Shown: in pieces, positions 6,772 to 15,300 of the stretch | Numbering within the stretch: position 1 is the stretch's first letter | How the letters are laid out: the number at the start of each line of letters is the position of its first letter | Source of the DNA: a virus | Direction: 5' to 3' (one strand) | DNA length: 23,369 nt | IMG/VR virus record: IMGVR_UViG_3300046011_000346 | Span: 1-23,369 of that record | Made by a program: the position numbers and the translations under genes | The notes under the pieces: generated by a model | What the model was told of the DNA's origin: nothing | The model's input: the letters and a program-made list of their open reading frames with translations, nothing else | Database searches by the model: none

Positions 6772-6950
6772 TATTTCTTTTTCTTCTTTGCCATACCTGC
6801 TGAAGATAGGGCGATAGCAATTGCTTGCTTACGGCTCTTCACAACTGGAGCCTTCTTAGGACCCTTTGGGTTTTTTCCTGAATGAAGAGTTCCAGCCTTG
6901 TACTCGCGCATTACTTTTGCGACTTTCTTTTTTGCTGCTGACTTTTTCAT
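6771..6950 (-). CDS. DUF6496-like small basic protein, 59 aa
   Basis: I chose ATG 6950 because it overlaps the upstream stop as TAATG; an in-frame TTG at 6962 would add four residues. The protein has KVAKVMREYKAGTLHSG, a short linker and KSRKQAIAIALSSAG, ending in poly-Lys. The KVM.E.K.G.L.SG ... SRKQAIAIALS.A pattern is that of DUF6496, a family of unknown function widespread in phages and some bacteria (from memory). Net charge is strongly positive. Function unknown; a DNA-associated or virion-internal role is speculation. Confidence 0.75.
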   Translation of the reverse strand: MKKSAAKKKVAKVMREYKAGTLHSGKNPKGPKKAPVVKSRKQAIAIALSSAGMAKKKKK

Positions 6951-7111
6951 TATTTCCACCAAGGATATTTCTGCTTCATAATCTTGTCGAAGGTCTCACC
7001 TTGATTACCTTGAGCAGCAAACGTAGGCTGAGGTGTAGCAAGATTTCCAATTCTTGTCTTACCAGCCTTCGGCGTTGGTGTAGGTGTTGGTGTAGGTTTC
7101 TTCTTGGACAT
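6950..7111 (-). CDS. Small protein with Pro-Thr repeat, 53 aa
   Basis: The frame runs from ATG 7111 to TAA 6950. The start overlaps the TAA of the upstream Lys-rich gene, and the stop overlaps the next ATG (TAATG). The protein begins MSKKKPTPTPTPTPK, followed by AGKTRIGNLATPQPTFAAQG and a C-terminal QGETFDKIMKQKYPWWK. The ETFDKIM...YPWW ending looks like a short conserved helix with aromatic residues, while the PT repeat is a likely flexible linker. I do not recognise the family. Coupling on both sides supports it as a real gene. Confidence 0.65.
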   Translation of the reverse strand: MSKKKPTPTPTPTPKAGKTRIGNLATPQPTFAAQGNQGETFDKIMKQKYPWWK

Positions 7112-7287
7112 TACTTCTTCTTGCCCATCTTCTTGATTGACTTTTTAGCAGCCATCTTCTTCATACCTTTTTTGGCTTCCATTTTCTTTTCTGCTTTTGA
7201 TTCCATCTTCTCGCCCATTGCATAAGCCTTGGCTGCTTTCTTGCCCTTTGCTGTGTATGGGAATTTCTTGCCGCCTACCATTGGCAT
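7111..7287 (-). CDS. Extremely Lys-rich protein, 58 aa
   Basis: The frame runs from ATG 7287 to TAA 7111, with GGAG eight bases before the start inside the end of the upstream gene. Of 58 residues 21 are Lys and 8 are Met. The N-terminus (MPMVGGKKFPYTAKGKKAAK) is followed by an amphipathic run with KK pairs and Met at spaced positions. The VGGKKFPYTAKGK start is seen in small phage proteins, from memory. The composition resembles histone-tail or DNA-condensing peptides, so binding to packaged DNA is conceivable. No functional assignment is possible. Confidence 0.7.
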   Translation of the reverse strand: MPMVGGKKFPYTAKGKKAAKAYAMGEKMESKAEKKMEAKKGMKKMAAKKSIKKMGKKK

Positions 7288-7289
7288 AT

Positions 7290-7601
7290 CTATACTCCTA
7301 GTTCTTTCATTACTGCTGCGGATTTTTTGTTTATATGCTTTGCTGGAGGCATCTTCTCGGCGTTGTAAGGTTTGCCTAGTGTTTCACTAGCCTTAACTGC
7401 TTCTTGGATTTTGTCCATTGTTGTCCCAGCGGGTTGAATACCTTGGTCTCTTGCTTCCCTATAGGCATCCAATTCTTTGTTGTGACGCTTGTTAGTCATA
7501 AACTTACGACTGTCAGCATCTCCTGCGTTCATCTGAATACTTAGTCCCTTACATCCAAAGCAGGTTTCTACTGGCTCAGGATGGTATTCCCAATGTTTCA
7601 T
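7290..7601 (-). CDS. Small protein with Cys pair, 103 aa
   Basis: The ATG at 7601 overlaps the preceding stop (ATGA). The N-terminus carries H3, H7 and the pair C14-x2-C17 in HPEPVETCFGCKGLSIQMN, which could bind a metal or form a disulfide. It is followed by NAGDADSRKFMTNKRHNKEL and a helical, charged C-terminal half (about 40-103). The CFGCKGLSIQ and GDA segments recur in small late proteins of actinobacterial and uncultured phages, as far as I recall. There is no second Cys pair, so a classic zinc ribbon is not complete. Function unknown. Confidence 0.7.
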   Translation of the reverse strand: MKHWEYHPEPVETCFGCKGLSIQMNAGDADSRKFMTNKRHNKELDAYREARDQGIQPAGTTMDKIQEAVKASETLGKPYNAEKMPPAKHINKKSAAVMKELGV

Positions 7602-7873
7602 AGTTGAGTAAAGTTACTTTCTGTTACACCTACATTGCCTGCAATAAGCGCAGCCTTGGTAGCGTCATCAACTGTGTACTTATATCCACCGCGATATACC
7701 TGAGGATAATCAGGTAGTGACTCATCTAGTGGGTAACGTATCTGTTGATATGTCCCTGTTGTTGGATTCATTACGATTGTTATTCCTCGTGTCAGTTTGT
7801 AGAACTGAAACAACCGCTGAACACCTGTAAGTCCTTCATCCACTGTTGGTGGAAGAAATTGCCATTCAGCCAT
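7598..7873 (-). CDS. Conserved small late protein of actinophage type, 91 aa
   Basis: I chose ATG 7873 because AGGAGG sits four bases upstream; an in-frame GTG at 7894 would add seven residues but lacks such a site. The protein begins MAEWQFLPPTVDEG and has QFYKLTRGITIV, YQQIRYPLDESLPDYPQVYRGG and a C-terminal ATKAALIAGNVG. The WxFLPPTV ... RG ... YP ... GG(Y/H)xY pattern matches a family of small proteins found after capsid genes in many actinophages (memory). A head-completion or minor virion role is plausible. It lies right after the hairpin that follows the capsid gene. Confidence 0.75.
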   Translation of the reverse strand: MAEWQFLPPTVDEGLTGVQRLFQFYKLTRGITIVMNPTTGTYQQIRYPLDESLPDYPQVYRGGYKYTVDDATKAALIAGNVGVTESNFTQL

Positions 7874-7877
7874 AAGT

Positions 7878-7883
7878 CCTCCT
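7878..7883 (-). promoter_or_regulatory. Strong ribosome-binding site deciding the start at 7873
   Basis: The minus strand reads AGGAGG, then ACTT, then ATG at 7873. This is a full anti-Shine-Dalgarno match and selects this ATG over the upstream GTG at 7894. Confidence 0.75.
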
Positions 7884-7900
7884 AATGAACTCACCCCAAA

Positions 7901-7924
7901 GGGCAGACTTTCAAGGGTCTGCCC
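7901..7924 (-). terminator. Hairpin after the major capsid gene, possible terminator
   Basis: A perfect 8-bp stem, GGGCAGAC with GTCTGCCC, encloses an 8-base loop. It lies 14 bases beyond the capsid stop codon. On the minus strand it is followed by only TTT and then GGGG, so it may be a leaky terminator or an mRNA-stabilising structure. Either would let capsid mRNA exceed that of the downstream genes. Confidence 0.55.
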
Positions 7925-7938
7925 CCAGAGTCAATCAA

Positions 7939-9141
7939 CTAGAGAGCAGCGATTGAGGAACCTGAAGTAATGCGATACAACGCTTCGTCGCGGTAAACTG
8001 CGAAGCCGAGTACGCCGTACCAGCCCATAGGGCGGAAGCGCATCAACTTGTCAGTGACGTTACCGATAACGACGTGTGGTTCTTCAGCGACGGCTTCTGC
8101 CATTGCTTGAGCACCGCAAACGATTGTATTGAATACACGGGTTACTGGAGTTACAGTTACAGTTGTTGTTGCAGTAACTGCAGCAGTGTTTGCTGTATCT
8201 ACAGTAATTGTGGTTGTTGAACCAGTTGTGCTGATTGCAGAAATCTTTGCACCTGAAGCAATACCAGTTCCAGCAATCTTATCGCCAACTTCAGCACGTG
8301 AAGCAATGACGGAAGATGAAGCAACACCGAAGGTGAAGCCCGCTGATGTACCTGCAACAGTTACAGCGGTTGTAGCGAGTGCGGTCTGGTCTGCACCTGA
8401 CTTAGCATTGTAAAGACGTGGTGACTCTACGAAGAATGCACCTTCGTAATCTCCGATTTCTCCAGCCCAGATGTTATCTACTGCTGGGTTTGAGTTAGCG
8501 TGAACAAAGTTCCAGCCCATATTTCCTGTTTCTGCACGAAGGTCGTGTGAAACTTGTGGGTGGATACCTGTCCAGTAAAGGCTTCCGCGACGTGCCTTTG
8601 CCTTGTTTGAACGAAGGCGAGCAACGGACTTGCGGATGTCTGCTGAGTCAATTGTATCTGAAGCAGTAACTCCAGCAACGGAAGTTGCGGTTCCTGCGAA
8701 GATGTTGTTTGAACCAGAGCGGAGAGTTGTCATTGCAACTGCATCAATTGAGTCAGCGAGGTTGTAAGCAATGATGTTTGCAATCGCTGGGTCAACGTCT
8801 GCGAGTGAGAACAACTCGAGAGCGCGGGTTACGAGAACTGCGTTACCGTACTCAGAAAGAGTAATGGTGACGGAGGTTGGTGTTGAGAGTGCAACTGCAT
8901 CTGGGTCTGTTGTTTCAGTAAGAGCAGTTGTTGCTTGTGCAAGGTCAACGTACTTCTGTAGAACTACTGTTGAGCCTGGGAATGCTTGGCGAGCAGGACG
9001 CTTATCTGCAACCGAACGGATTAGGGGTTCGGAACGGAGAGCGAACTCGAGAAGACGGTCATACGCCTTCTGTACGAGACCTGCGCCACCAACGGAACCG
9101 CCGAGCGAGGTGCTCGACGTATCTGTATATGCGTTAGGCAT
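7939..9141 (-). CDS. Major capsid protein, HK97 fold (N4 gp56-like), 400 aa
   Basis: This forms the icosahedral shell. It follows directly after the scaffold gene and has AAGGAG upstream of ATG 9141. The N-terminal part has VQKAYDRLLEFALRSEPLIR and FPGSTVVLQKYVD, typical of an N-arm and first beta strands. ITLSEYGNAVLVTRALELFS precedes a long helix, NLADSIDAVAMTTL (127-140). SLYWTGIHPQVSHDLRAETG (187-206) and GEIGDYEGAFFVESPRLYN (227-245) are characteristic P- and A-domain segments of the N4 gp56-like capsid family. Residues about 247-332 form a Thr/Ala-rich beta insert. The C-terminus has RPMGWYGVLGFAVYRDEAL. Codon use is richer in G and C than in the fibre array, as expected for a highly expressed gene. 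Confidence 0.85.
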   Translation of the reverse strand: MPNAYTDTSSTSLGGSVGGAGLVQKAYDRLLEFALRSEPLIRSVADKRPARQAFPGSTVVLQKYVDLAQATTALTETTDPDAVALSTPTSVTITLSEYGNAVLVTRALELFSLADVDPAIANIIAYNLADSIDAVAMTTLRSGSNNIFAGTATSVAGVTASDTIDSADIRKSVARLRSNKAKARRGSLYWTGIHPQVSHDLRAETGNMGWNFVHANSNPAVDNIWAGEIGDYEGAFFVESPRLYNAKSGADQTALATTAVTVAGTSAGFTFGVASSSVIASRAEVGDKIAGTGIASGAKISAISTTGSTTTITVDTANTAAVTATTTVTVTPVTRVFNTIVCGAQAMAEAVAEEPHVVIGNVTDKLMRFRPMGWYGVLGFAVYRDEALYRITSGSSIAAL

Positions 9142-9170
9142 TTAATTTAGTCTCCTTGACTATGAACGGA

Positions 9171-9641
9171 TTATTCTTGTGAACGGAGAAGACCCAGAAT
9201 TTCTTCTGCTGAACTTGCGTTGTTTAGACGCATTTCAAAGTCTTCTGCCCTGTCGGGAGTAACCGCTCCCTGAGTAAGAACATCTTGATTGCGAAGTGCA
9301 GCAAGATTCTTCTTGTCTACTTCGGGGGCTTCTGCTGTCTTAATACCGAATAAGTCTGCGTTATCTTCGAGCCAGGAATTTACTGTCTCTTCGTTAACGT
9401 CATCTAAGTCTTTCATAATAAGACGTGCAGCCTTTGCGTTTACGCCCTTCTTTTCTAGGACTTGACGGACGGTGTTTTCTTTCTTCTCTTTGAGGAATCC
9501 CTCTAGTTGTTCTGAAAGTTCCTTGATACGTTTCTCGTCGGACCTTTTGGCTTTACGTAGTTTCTTAACTAGGTCATTGCCATCTAGTACTTCGTTTGTG
9601 TCTATATCGTCGTCTTCGTCTTCCCAGTAGTTGTTGCTCAT
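9171..9641 (-). CDS. Capsid scaffold protein, 156 aa
   Basis: This acidic, highly charged, helical protein sits immediately upstream of the capsid gene, the usual place for a scaffold. The N-terminus is strongly acidic (WEDEDDDIDTNEVLDGND). Residues about 24-65 are a predicted coiled coil rich in Lys and Glu (KKLRKAKRSDEKRIKEL, EQLEGFLKEKKEN). Residues 66-100 contain an alpha-helical DUF-like segment with NAKAARLIMKDLDDV. The C-terminus is helical, ending SSAEEILGLLRSQE, a suitable capsid-binding tail. There is no protease domain. Proteins of this layout are annotated as scaffold in actinophages. It should assemble the procapsid with the portal and then leave the head. Confidence 0.75.
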   Translation of the reverse strand: MSNNYWEDEDDDIDTNEVLDGNDLVKKLRKAKRSDEKRIKELSEQLEGFLKEKKENTVRQVLEKKGVNAKAARLIMKDLDDVNEETVNSWLEDNADLFGIKTAEAPEVDKKNLAALRNQDVLTQGAVTPDRAEDFEMRLNNASSAEEILGLLRSQE

Positions 9642-9766
9642 AGCAACGTTCCACCCTTCTATTCGTTGTTAGTTCGTAAGCCACAGTTGCCATTCGGGGA
9701 AATGGGCTGGCTCTTACTACCAGTCTTATACGCTGGCGGGGCTGGTCGGTCCGCTCAGGATTCTAT
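9642..9766. other. Intergenic gap before the scaffold gene
   Basis: This 125-base gap is the largest inside the operon. It is richer in G and C than its flanks (GGCGGGGCTGGTCGGTCCG at about 9734-9752). It could hold a promoter or processing site for the scaffold and capsid genes. I found no convincing -35/-10 pair, no strong hairpin and no gene. Confidence 0.5.
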
Positions 9767-11191
9767 TTAGAAAGCGCGATTTGCTCTGCGCTGCGATGCA
9801 AGTCCAAGTTCTGCTCGACCTGCTTTACCAGAGAAGCGACCAATTTCTTCTTCTCCGAGTTTCTTGATTGTCTCCATTGGTTGTGCAAGTCCGCTGATAA
9901 GCGCTTGCTCTACTCCAACTTGACCAATATCTGCTGCCTTTGATATTCCAGCAAGTTTGCCAACAGTAGGAGTTACTTCTCTTACTTGAGCAAACTTAGG
10001 AAGAAGTTCGCTGTAACTGTATCCAAGTCGAGCATAATTTTGTGCTCGCTCTTCTGTTACTCCGCCAACTATGCCCTTAGCACCAAGTGCTCCGACTCCC
10101 TGTTGTTCTGCTGCAGCCAATACGTCATACTTATTGAGTTCATCAACAAGTTGGGTAACACCCTTCTCGCCCAAGAGAATTGTTTTAGCAAGGGTTGGTC
10201 TGTCAACTGTTGGGAAATAACGACCCAATACATCTTTAATTTCTTTTGGAGCCATATCAATACGCTTGTATACATTGGCTATTTTATCGGCAACAGTACT
10301 GACTGAGTTTCCTTTGCCAATAAGTTCTCCAGTAAACTGTTCAGTAGAAATATCTCCCAGCCCAGCCTCATTAAGTATGTCAGCCATACCTTTTTGTGCT
10401 GCAACATACTCAGCAATAGTAGGTACGCTAACTGGCTTTCCAGCCTGTCTTAAGTCTTGAAGTGCGTAGATGCCTTTGAATCGGTCTGTGAATGCTTTGA
10501 GATTAGGATTGTTGCGGGAATCTAATAAAGCCATATTTAGTGATGTGGCTACGTCTGTACCACTTCTATAGAACTTAGATACCACATTGTAAAGTTCATC
10601 CATCCACGCCTTGGATAATTCTGCTTCTCCAAAGAAAAGAGCAAGTGTCTGCTTAAATACATCTTTGGCTAAGGTCGGACCAGTTACAATATTTCCCGTA
10701 TTAATGTTGCCAGTGTTGATATTACCAGTATTTACGTTACCAGTATTTACATTACCAGTATCTACATTGCCAGTATTAATGTTACCAGTATTAATATTAC
10801 CAGTGCCAGTATTACCAGCACCAGTTTGAGTACCGTACTTTTGGTATCTTACTAAACTCCAATAACCACCGCGTCCGCCTGGTTCAGACCTCCATACATA
10901 ATCGTATGTATATTCTTCATCTGCTGGTGGCGGTGTTGGCTTTTCTCCTCTGCCAGCCTCTTCTTGTGCTGCAGTGTATTCAGCCTGACGAATGGTAGAA
11001 AGTTGTTCTGCTCTAGAAAGACCGCCTACATTTACTCCAGCAGCCTCTGCTTTTTGTGCAGTAGCAAGCGCTCTTTTTGCAGCACTGAGTGCTCTGCTTG
11101 CTGCGGTAACATTTCTTACGCCAGTTCCCTTGGCTGCATCAAAAGCCTTTTGAGCCTCGTCTAATGCTGCTTGTGCTTCTTCAACGGTCAT
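9767..11191 (-). CDS. Virion-associated protein with NTGN(I/V) repeat linker, 474 aa
   Basis: Residues 1-80 are a helical, Ala-rich coiled coil (VEEAQAALDEAQKAFDAAKG and ASRALSAAKRALATAQKAEA). Residues about 82-120 form a small domain with PTPPPADEEYTYDYVWRSEP and GGYWSLVRYQKYG. Residues 124-171 are tandem five-residue repeats of the type NTGN(I/V). Residues 175-474 are a largely helical domain. The RRANRAF C-terminus is basic. It follows the 373-residue gene after TAA and two codons, in the same frame. Being in the stretch between portal and scaffold, it is most likely an internal or ejected virion protein, or part of the tail. I recognise no enzymatic motif. Confidence 0.75.
   Translation of the reverse strand: MTVEEAQAALDEAQKAFDAAKGTGVRNVTAASRALSAAKRALATAQKAEAAGVNVGGLSRAEQLSTIRQAEYTAAQEEAGRGEKPTPPPADEEYTYDYVWRSEPGGRGGYWSLVRYQKYGTQTGAGNTGTGNINTGNINTGNVDTGNVNTGNVNTGNINTGNINTGNIVTGPTLAKDVFKQTLALFFGEAELSKAWMDELYNVVSKFYRSGTDVATSLNMALLDSRNNPNLKAFTDRFKGIYALQDLRQAGKPVSVPTIAEYVAAQKGMADILNEAGLGDISTEQFTGELIGKGNSVSTVADKIANVYKRIDMAPKEIKDVLGRYFPTVDRPTLAKTILLGEKGVTQLVDELNKYDVLAAAEQQGVGALGAKGIVGGVTEERAQNYARLGYSYSELLPKFAQVREVTPTVGKLAGISKAADIGQVGVEQALISGLAQPMETIKKLGEEEIGRFSGKAGRAELGLASQRRANRAF
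10679..10822 (-). repeat. 15-bp tandem repeat coding for NTGN(I/V) pentapeptides
   Basis: Nine or so copies of a 15-base unit encode residues 124-171 of the 474-residue protein. The pentapeptide is NTGN followed by I or V, with one DTGN variant. Copies differ mostly at the I/V codon and at silent positions. The unit length keeps the frame, so copy number can change by slippage without breaking the gene. Confidence 0.9.
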
Positions 11192-11197
11192 ATTTTT

Positions 11198-12319
11198 TTA
11201 TACTCCGAATCCCATAGCGCTTGCCAAGCCAGTAGCAAGGTCTCGTGCACCATTAATTGCCCAGGTTGTTTTTTCTGCATTTGGATGGAACTTAAGATAC
11301 GTCTCAAAGTCAGCAAGACTTCCCATTGGTGTCTTGCCTGCTGTTCCATCTGGACGCAGGAACTTATCAAGGTCTGCATTGGATAGGTCAATTGTTGTTG
11401 GGTCTACTTCCCAATACTTGACCATTCTTCCAATATAAGGTTCAGCCAAGTCCATCACAGTTAAGTTAGGGTTAGCCTTGAGGCGGTCAGCAAAGAGTGG
11501 GTAAAGTTCTGCAGCCTTTGCATTGAATTGCTTCTTGAGGTCATCAAGAGTTACATCGCCCTTTGATAATTGCAAAGCGTAGTTAGCAATTTCTTTCTGA
11601 CCTAAATAGTCAAGACCATTCATCTTAAGAACTGAACGAAGAGCATCAACTTTATTTAGAACGCTGGTTGGTATGGTCTTTGGGTCTCCAATATTGACCT
11701 TAGCCCATAGGTAATTCTGGGCAAAAGCATTGGCATCAAAGCCACCAGGAGTGGTGATGATTTCCTTAGTTCCGTCTGGACGGATAACTTCTTTAGTTTC
11801 TTTGCCCGCAGCCTTGGCTGCTTCAGTTAACTTCTCAAAGAATTGGGCAAGGTCTTGTTCGCCAAACTGAGCAAATGAACCCTCAGCAAAACCTAATTGC
11901 TTGGCTGCATTACGAAGAATGGCATCAGATGTAATCTTGTCATAGTTCGTATAGTTGATGGTTACGCCAGTTTGGGTTGGAGCATTGTCCAACTGAATCT
12001 TTAGGACATCCCAAGGGGTCTGCTTCTTACCCTCTTTGTATGAGGCTACGGCTGCGTCAACCAGGCTATTAAATAGAGTCTTGCGAGCAGCATCGGTAGG
12101 CATACGATTCTGAGAAATAAGATACTGAGCAAGTGCTGCCTGTGCTGATTCTGATAGTTTAGCGAACGACTTCTTGACGAATGCAGAATCTTTCTTGACT
12201 AAGTTACCATCTTTATCTGGCATCCAGATATAGTTGATTACTTTTTTGCTTCCTTTGGCAGGGAAAACAATGTTGGTACTAGGGGCAGGTAAATTACCAT
12301 TATCTCTATACCTACTCAT
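11198..12319 (-). CDS. Putative internal virion protein, 373 aa
   Basis: This 373-residue mostly helical protein starts at ATG 12319, eight bases inside the 3' end of the giant gene. A short beta-rich N-terminus (NIVFPAKGSKKVINYIWMPD) leads to a helical body (about 45-350) with KKSFAKLSESAQAALAQYL and ALRSVLKMNGLDYLGQ. The C-terminus contains YIGRMVKYWEVDPTTIDLSN, DLDKFLRPDGT and DLATGLASAMGFGV. No signal peptide, transmembrane segment or catalytic motif was seen. The gene is coupled to the giant gene and followed in frame by the 474-residue gene, so the three may act together, for example in a core or ejectosome-like structure. That is inference from layout. Confidence 0.75.
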   Translation of the reverse strand: MSRYRDNGNLPAPSTNIVFPAKGSKKVINYIWMPDKDGNLVKKDSAFVKKSFAKLSESAQAALAQYLISQNRMPTDAARKTLFNSLVDAAVASYKEGKKQTPWDVLKIQLDNAPTQTGVTINYTNYDKITSDAILRNAAKQLGFAEGSFAQFGEQDLAQFFEKLTEAAKAAGKETKEVIRPDGTKEIITTPGGFDANAFAQNYLWAKVNIGDPKTIPTSVLNKVDALRSVLKMNGLDYLGQKEIANYALQLSKGDVTLDDLKKQFNAKAAELYPLFADRLKANPNLTVMDLAEPYIGRMVKYWEVDPTTIDLSNADLDKFLRPDGTAGKTPMGSLADFETYLKFHPNAEKTTWAINGARDLATGLASAMGFGV

Positions 12320-15300
12320 TTCCTACCTCCGTAAGTTTGTCGCTCAAGAAATATCTGTCAAAGATGTCTGCTAGATTCGGGTCAAGTAAATCAATAACTG
12401 ATTCAACATATTCAGTCCAAGCGTTTTGAACTGCTGACTTATATCCAGAGGGTGCATCTTTGTAAAGTTTTGCGTAGTCGTCTCTGTACTTCATCATTGC
12501 TTTGGCGTGAACCCAGAACTGACTGTTGCCGTGCTTTTCCATAAACTTATCGTTCTTAAGAATTTGGGTAAGTCCCCAAGCGTACTTGTAAGAACTATCT
12601 TGACTTACTCGATTCTTATAAACTCTACCCCAGGCTGGGCTATATACCGTAAGTTCTTGTGCATACTTTTGTAGTGCTTCACGCAATTCAGGAACTGAGG
12701 CATAACTTGCATAGCCTTTTTCTTTAGCCATTTTGTTTAGAAGGTCTTTATAATCTACGTAGACATCCCAAACTTTACCAACTTCAATATCGTTTTCTAC
12801 ATCCTTGATAGACTTTAAGGGTAAATTTAGGGTAGTTCCATCTGGAAGTCTTGTCCCTGGCTTATTGAGGATACGGCTAATGTTGGGGTCAGACTCTGAA
12901 CCAATCAAATCTGCTGTCATAAGACCGATAAGGTTCTTGTCAAACTCGCCTAGTTTTTTAGCAAGTCCAGCATTGTCTTCCCATACTCGGCTATAACCTT
13001 CAACCGTAGGTACAACATACGTTGCCTTTGGTTTTAACTTTGCACCAAAATATAGTCGGTCTTTGTCGAATGGCTGAGTTGCACCAAGTACTGCTGCTCT
13101 TTCATTCAAATCGTTTAGGGCAGCCTGGCTTGCTTCCTCATCGCTCATATTGGCAGCCTTGTATTTATCATAGGATGCTCTGTAATATGTCGAGAAGATA
13201 CTGTCTGGGCGCATATCAATGACGGCAGGTGAGCCAAGTGGTGAACCAAACTGCCACAAGAATTTTTCTCTGAATTTATTGCTTGTTTGTTTTGCAACTA
13301 TTTCTTCTGTTGGAGCCTTGCCAATACCCATTTCATATAGAGCCATCTGATAGTTCCATTCAGATGCGTAGGTATCTAGCCATTCTCTATCGCCAATATC
13401 TCCAGTAATCCATTGAACAGCGTTTCTTGCCCAGGCTGGAGTGAATGTTCTAATGGCTGCATCGCCTAAATCAGGGTTAACTCCATATGGGAATAGGTCT
13501 TCATATGAGTATCCAGGAATCTTGCCAAAGGTCTTATCAATTGCTTCACGAACCATTGTGCTTGCTTCAGGCTTAAAACTTACGATTGCACCCACAGCAA
13601 TTGGAATTGCGTAAGCAGGTCCAGCAAAGTTGGCAATAAAGTTAATGGCACGAGTTCCAACCATAATACCTTTGCCATTCTTAAGACCAAGTTCTTTGGT
13701 TCCTGGAACAATTAAGTATTCAGCATCTAATGGGTTATCTACTGGGTTTCCGTATTTGTCAACTCCGAAGGAGTTATACGCTCCATAGTATGAGTTGAGG
13801 AATCCAGCCATACGCGTTGGCGCCTTAGCAGCAAATCTTGTATAACGATATAAACCGCTGACAGATGCTGCTGGGAACGATAAGACTGTTCGTGCTGCAA
13901 AGATTGCTCTATTCTGACGGCGAATTGAGTAAAAAGTCTTCTCAGCCTCTTTAACCATTTCAATTGCTGCAGCCTGGCGAACAGAGTTAATTGTTCCAGT
14001 AGTAACTTCATAGCCTTGGGAAGCAAGAAGATTCAACTTTTCAGTTGTTCTATTACGCCATTCAACACTGCCCCAAGCCCAACGGATTGCATTTTCAGGG
14101 GCACCTAATTTAGCCCACGCTGCGCTGGTGGCTCTATCAAAAGCCTCCATAAGATTCTTGTTGTCTCTTATTGATGTTGAGTATTGATTATCCAATGGAT
14201 TGATTGGGGTCAATCTCTCTAGTTTGTCACCAAGAATTTGTGCTAATTGGTTACCACGAACCTCACCCTGAAGGGCTGCTGCCTTTGCTTCTAAGGTAGG
14301 TAGATAGCGGTTGACGTATGCTATCTGGTCATCAATCATATCAATTATGTCAGAGGCATCCCGACCAAATTCTTCGGCGTATGTCTTTCCGCCGCGCTTT
14401 ACACCCCAGGTTGCAATAATGTCATTGCGACTGCGACCAGAAAGAATCTGGTCAATAAGAACATCGCCTCGCATATAGTTATTAACAACATAGGCTAGTT
14501 CATCAAAATATGCTGGGTCATATACAGGAGTAATTCGGTTTGGTGTCTTACGACCTAACATTCCTACTCGGCTAGCAAAAGACTTATCTCCAAGAAGTTC
14601 AATCTCACGTGTGTGACGGTTGGAGATTTCAGCCTTGTATGAAGTTCCTAGGTGATTCTCACTCTCAAGACGAGGGATGTTAATGCTCTGTCCATTGGTT
14701 AGAACATATCCTTGTTCTTCTTGACGACCCTTACGGCGAATACGGCGGTTATCTGCAACCGACCATTCATCTGCTACAGCCTTGCGAGAAGGACCCATAT
14801 CAACAAGGACTTTATCAATATCATCATAAGCCTTTTTGATTGACACATTAAGTTTGTTTAGGTCTGGCGCCAAAGTGTTAATGTCACCTGCAGCCTTTGT
14901 AATTGCAAGTTCTGCTGCACTAATATCCCCAGCCAACTTAGGGTCATTTAATGACTTAAGATACATAGTTCTACGAACTAGACCATAAAGAGTTGGAACC
15001 TCTTCGCGGACAGTATTGAACTCCCTGGCTCTGTCTCGTGCTCTGCCTTCAAGGTTAGCAAGCAAGCGCTCTGCTGCCCGCAGGTTATCCTTGACAATTT
15101 CTAGGTTATCTGCTCTGGTTACTGGTGAGCGTTTTGTTGTATCTACAAAGAACTCAACCCATTCAGATACTGCATTGTCAGCAATATCAATAGCCTGCTC
15201 AATCTGCTGAGTATACATTCTATACTCATCCTTGAGGGCTTTCTTACGCAACTTATCCTTAATATTAGCCTTATCAACAGCAGCAAAGAAACGATTCCTG

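Noticed and set aside
9642-9766. Small gene from ATG 9693 in the pre-scaffold gap
   Set aside because: It would run out of frame into the scaffold gene, has no good ribosome-binding site and no recognisable sequence.
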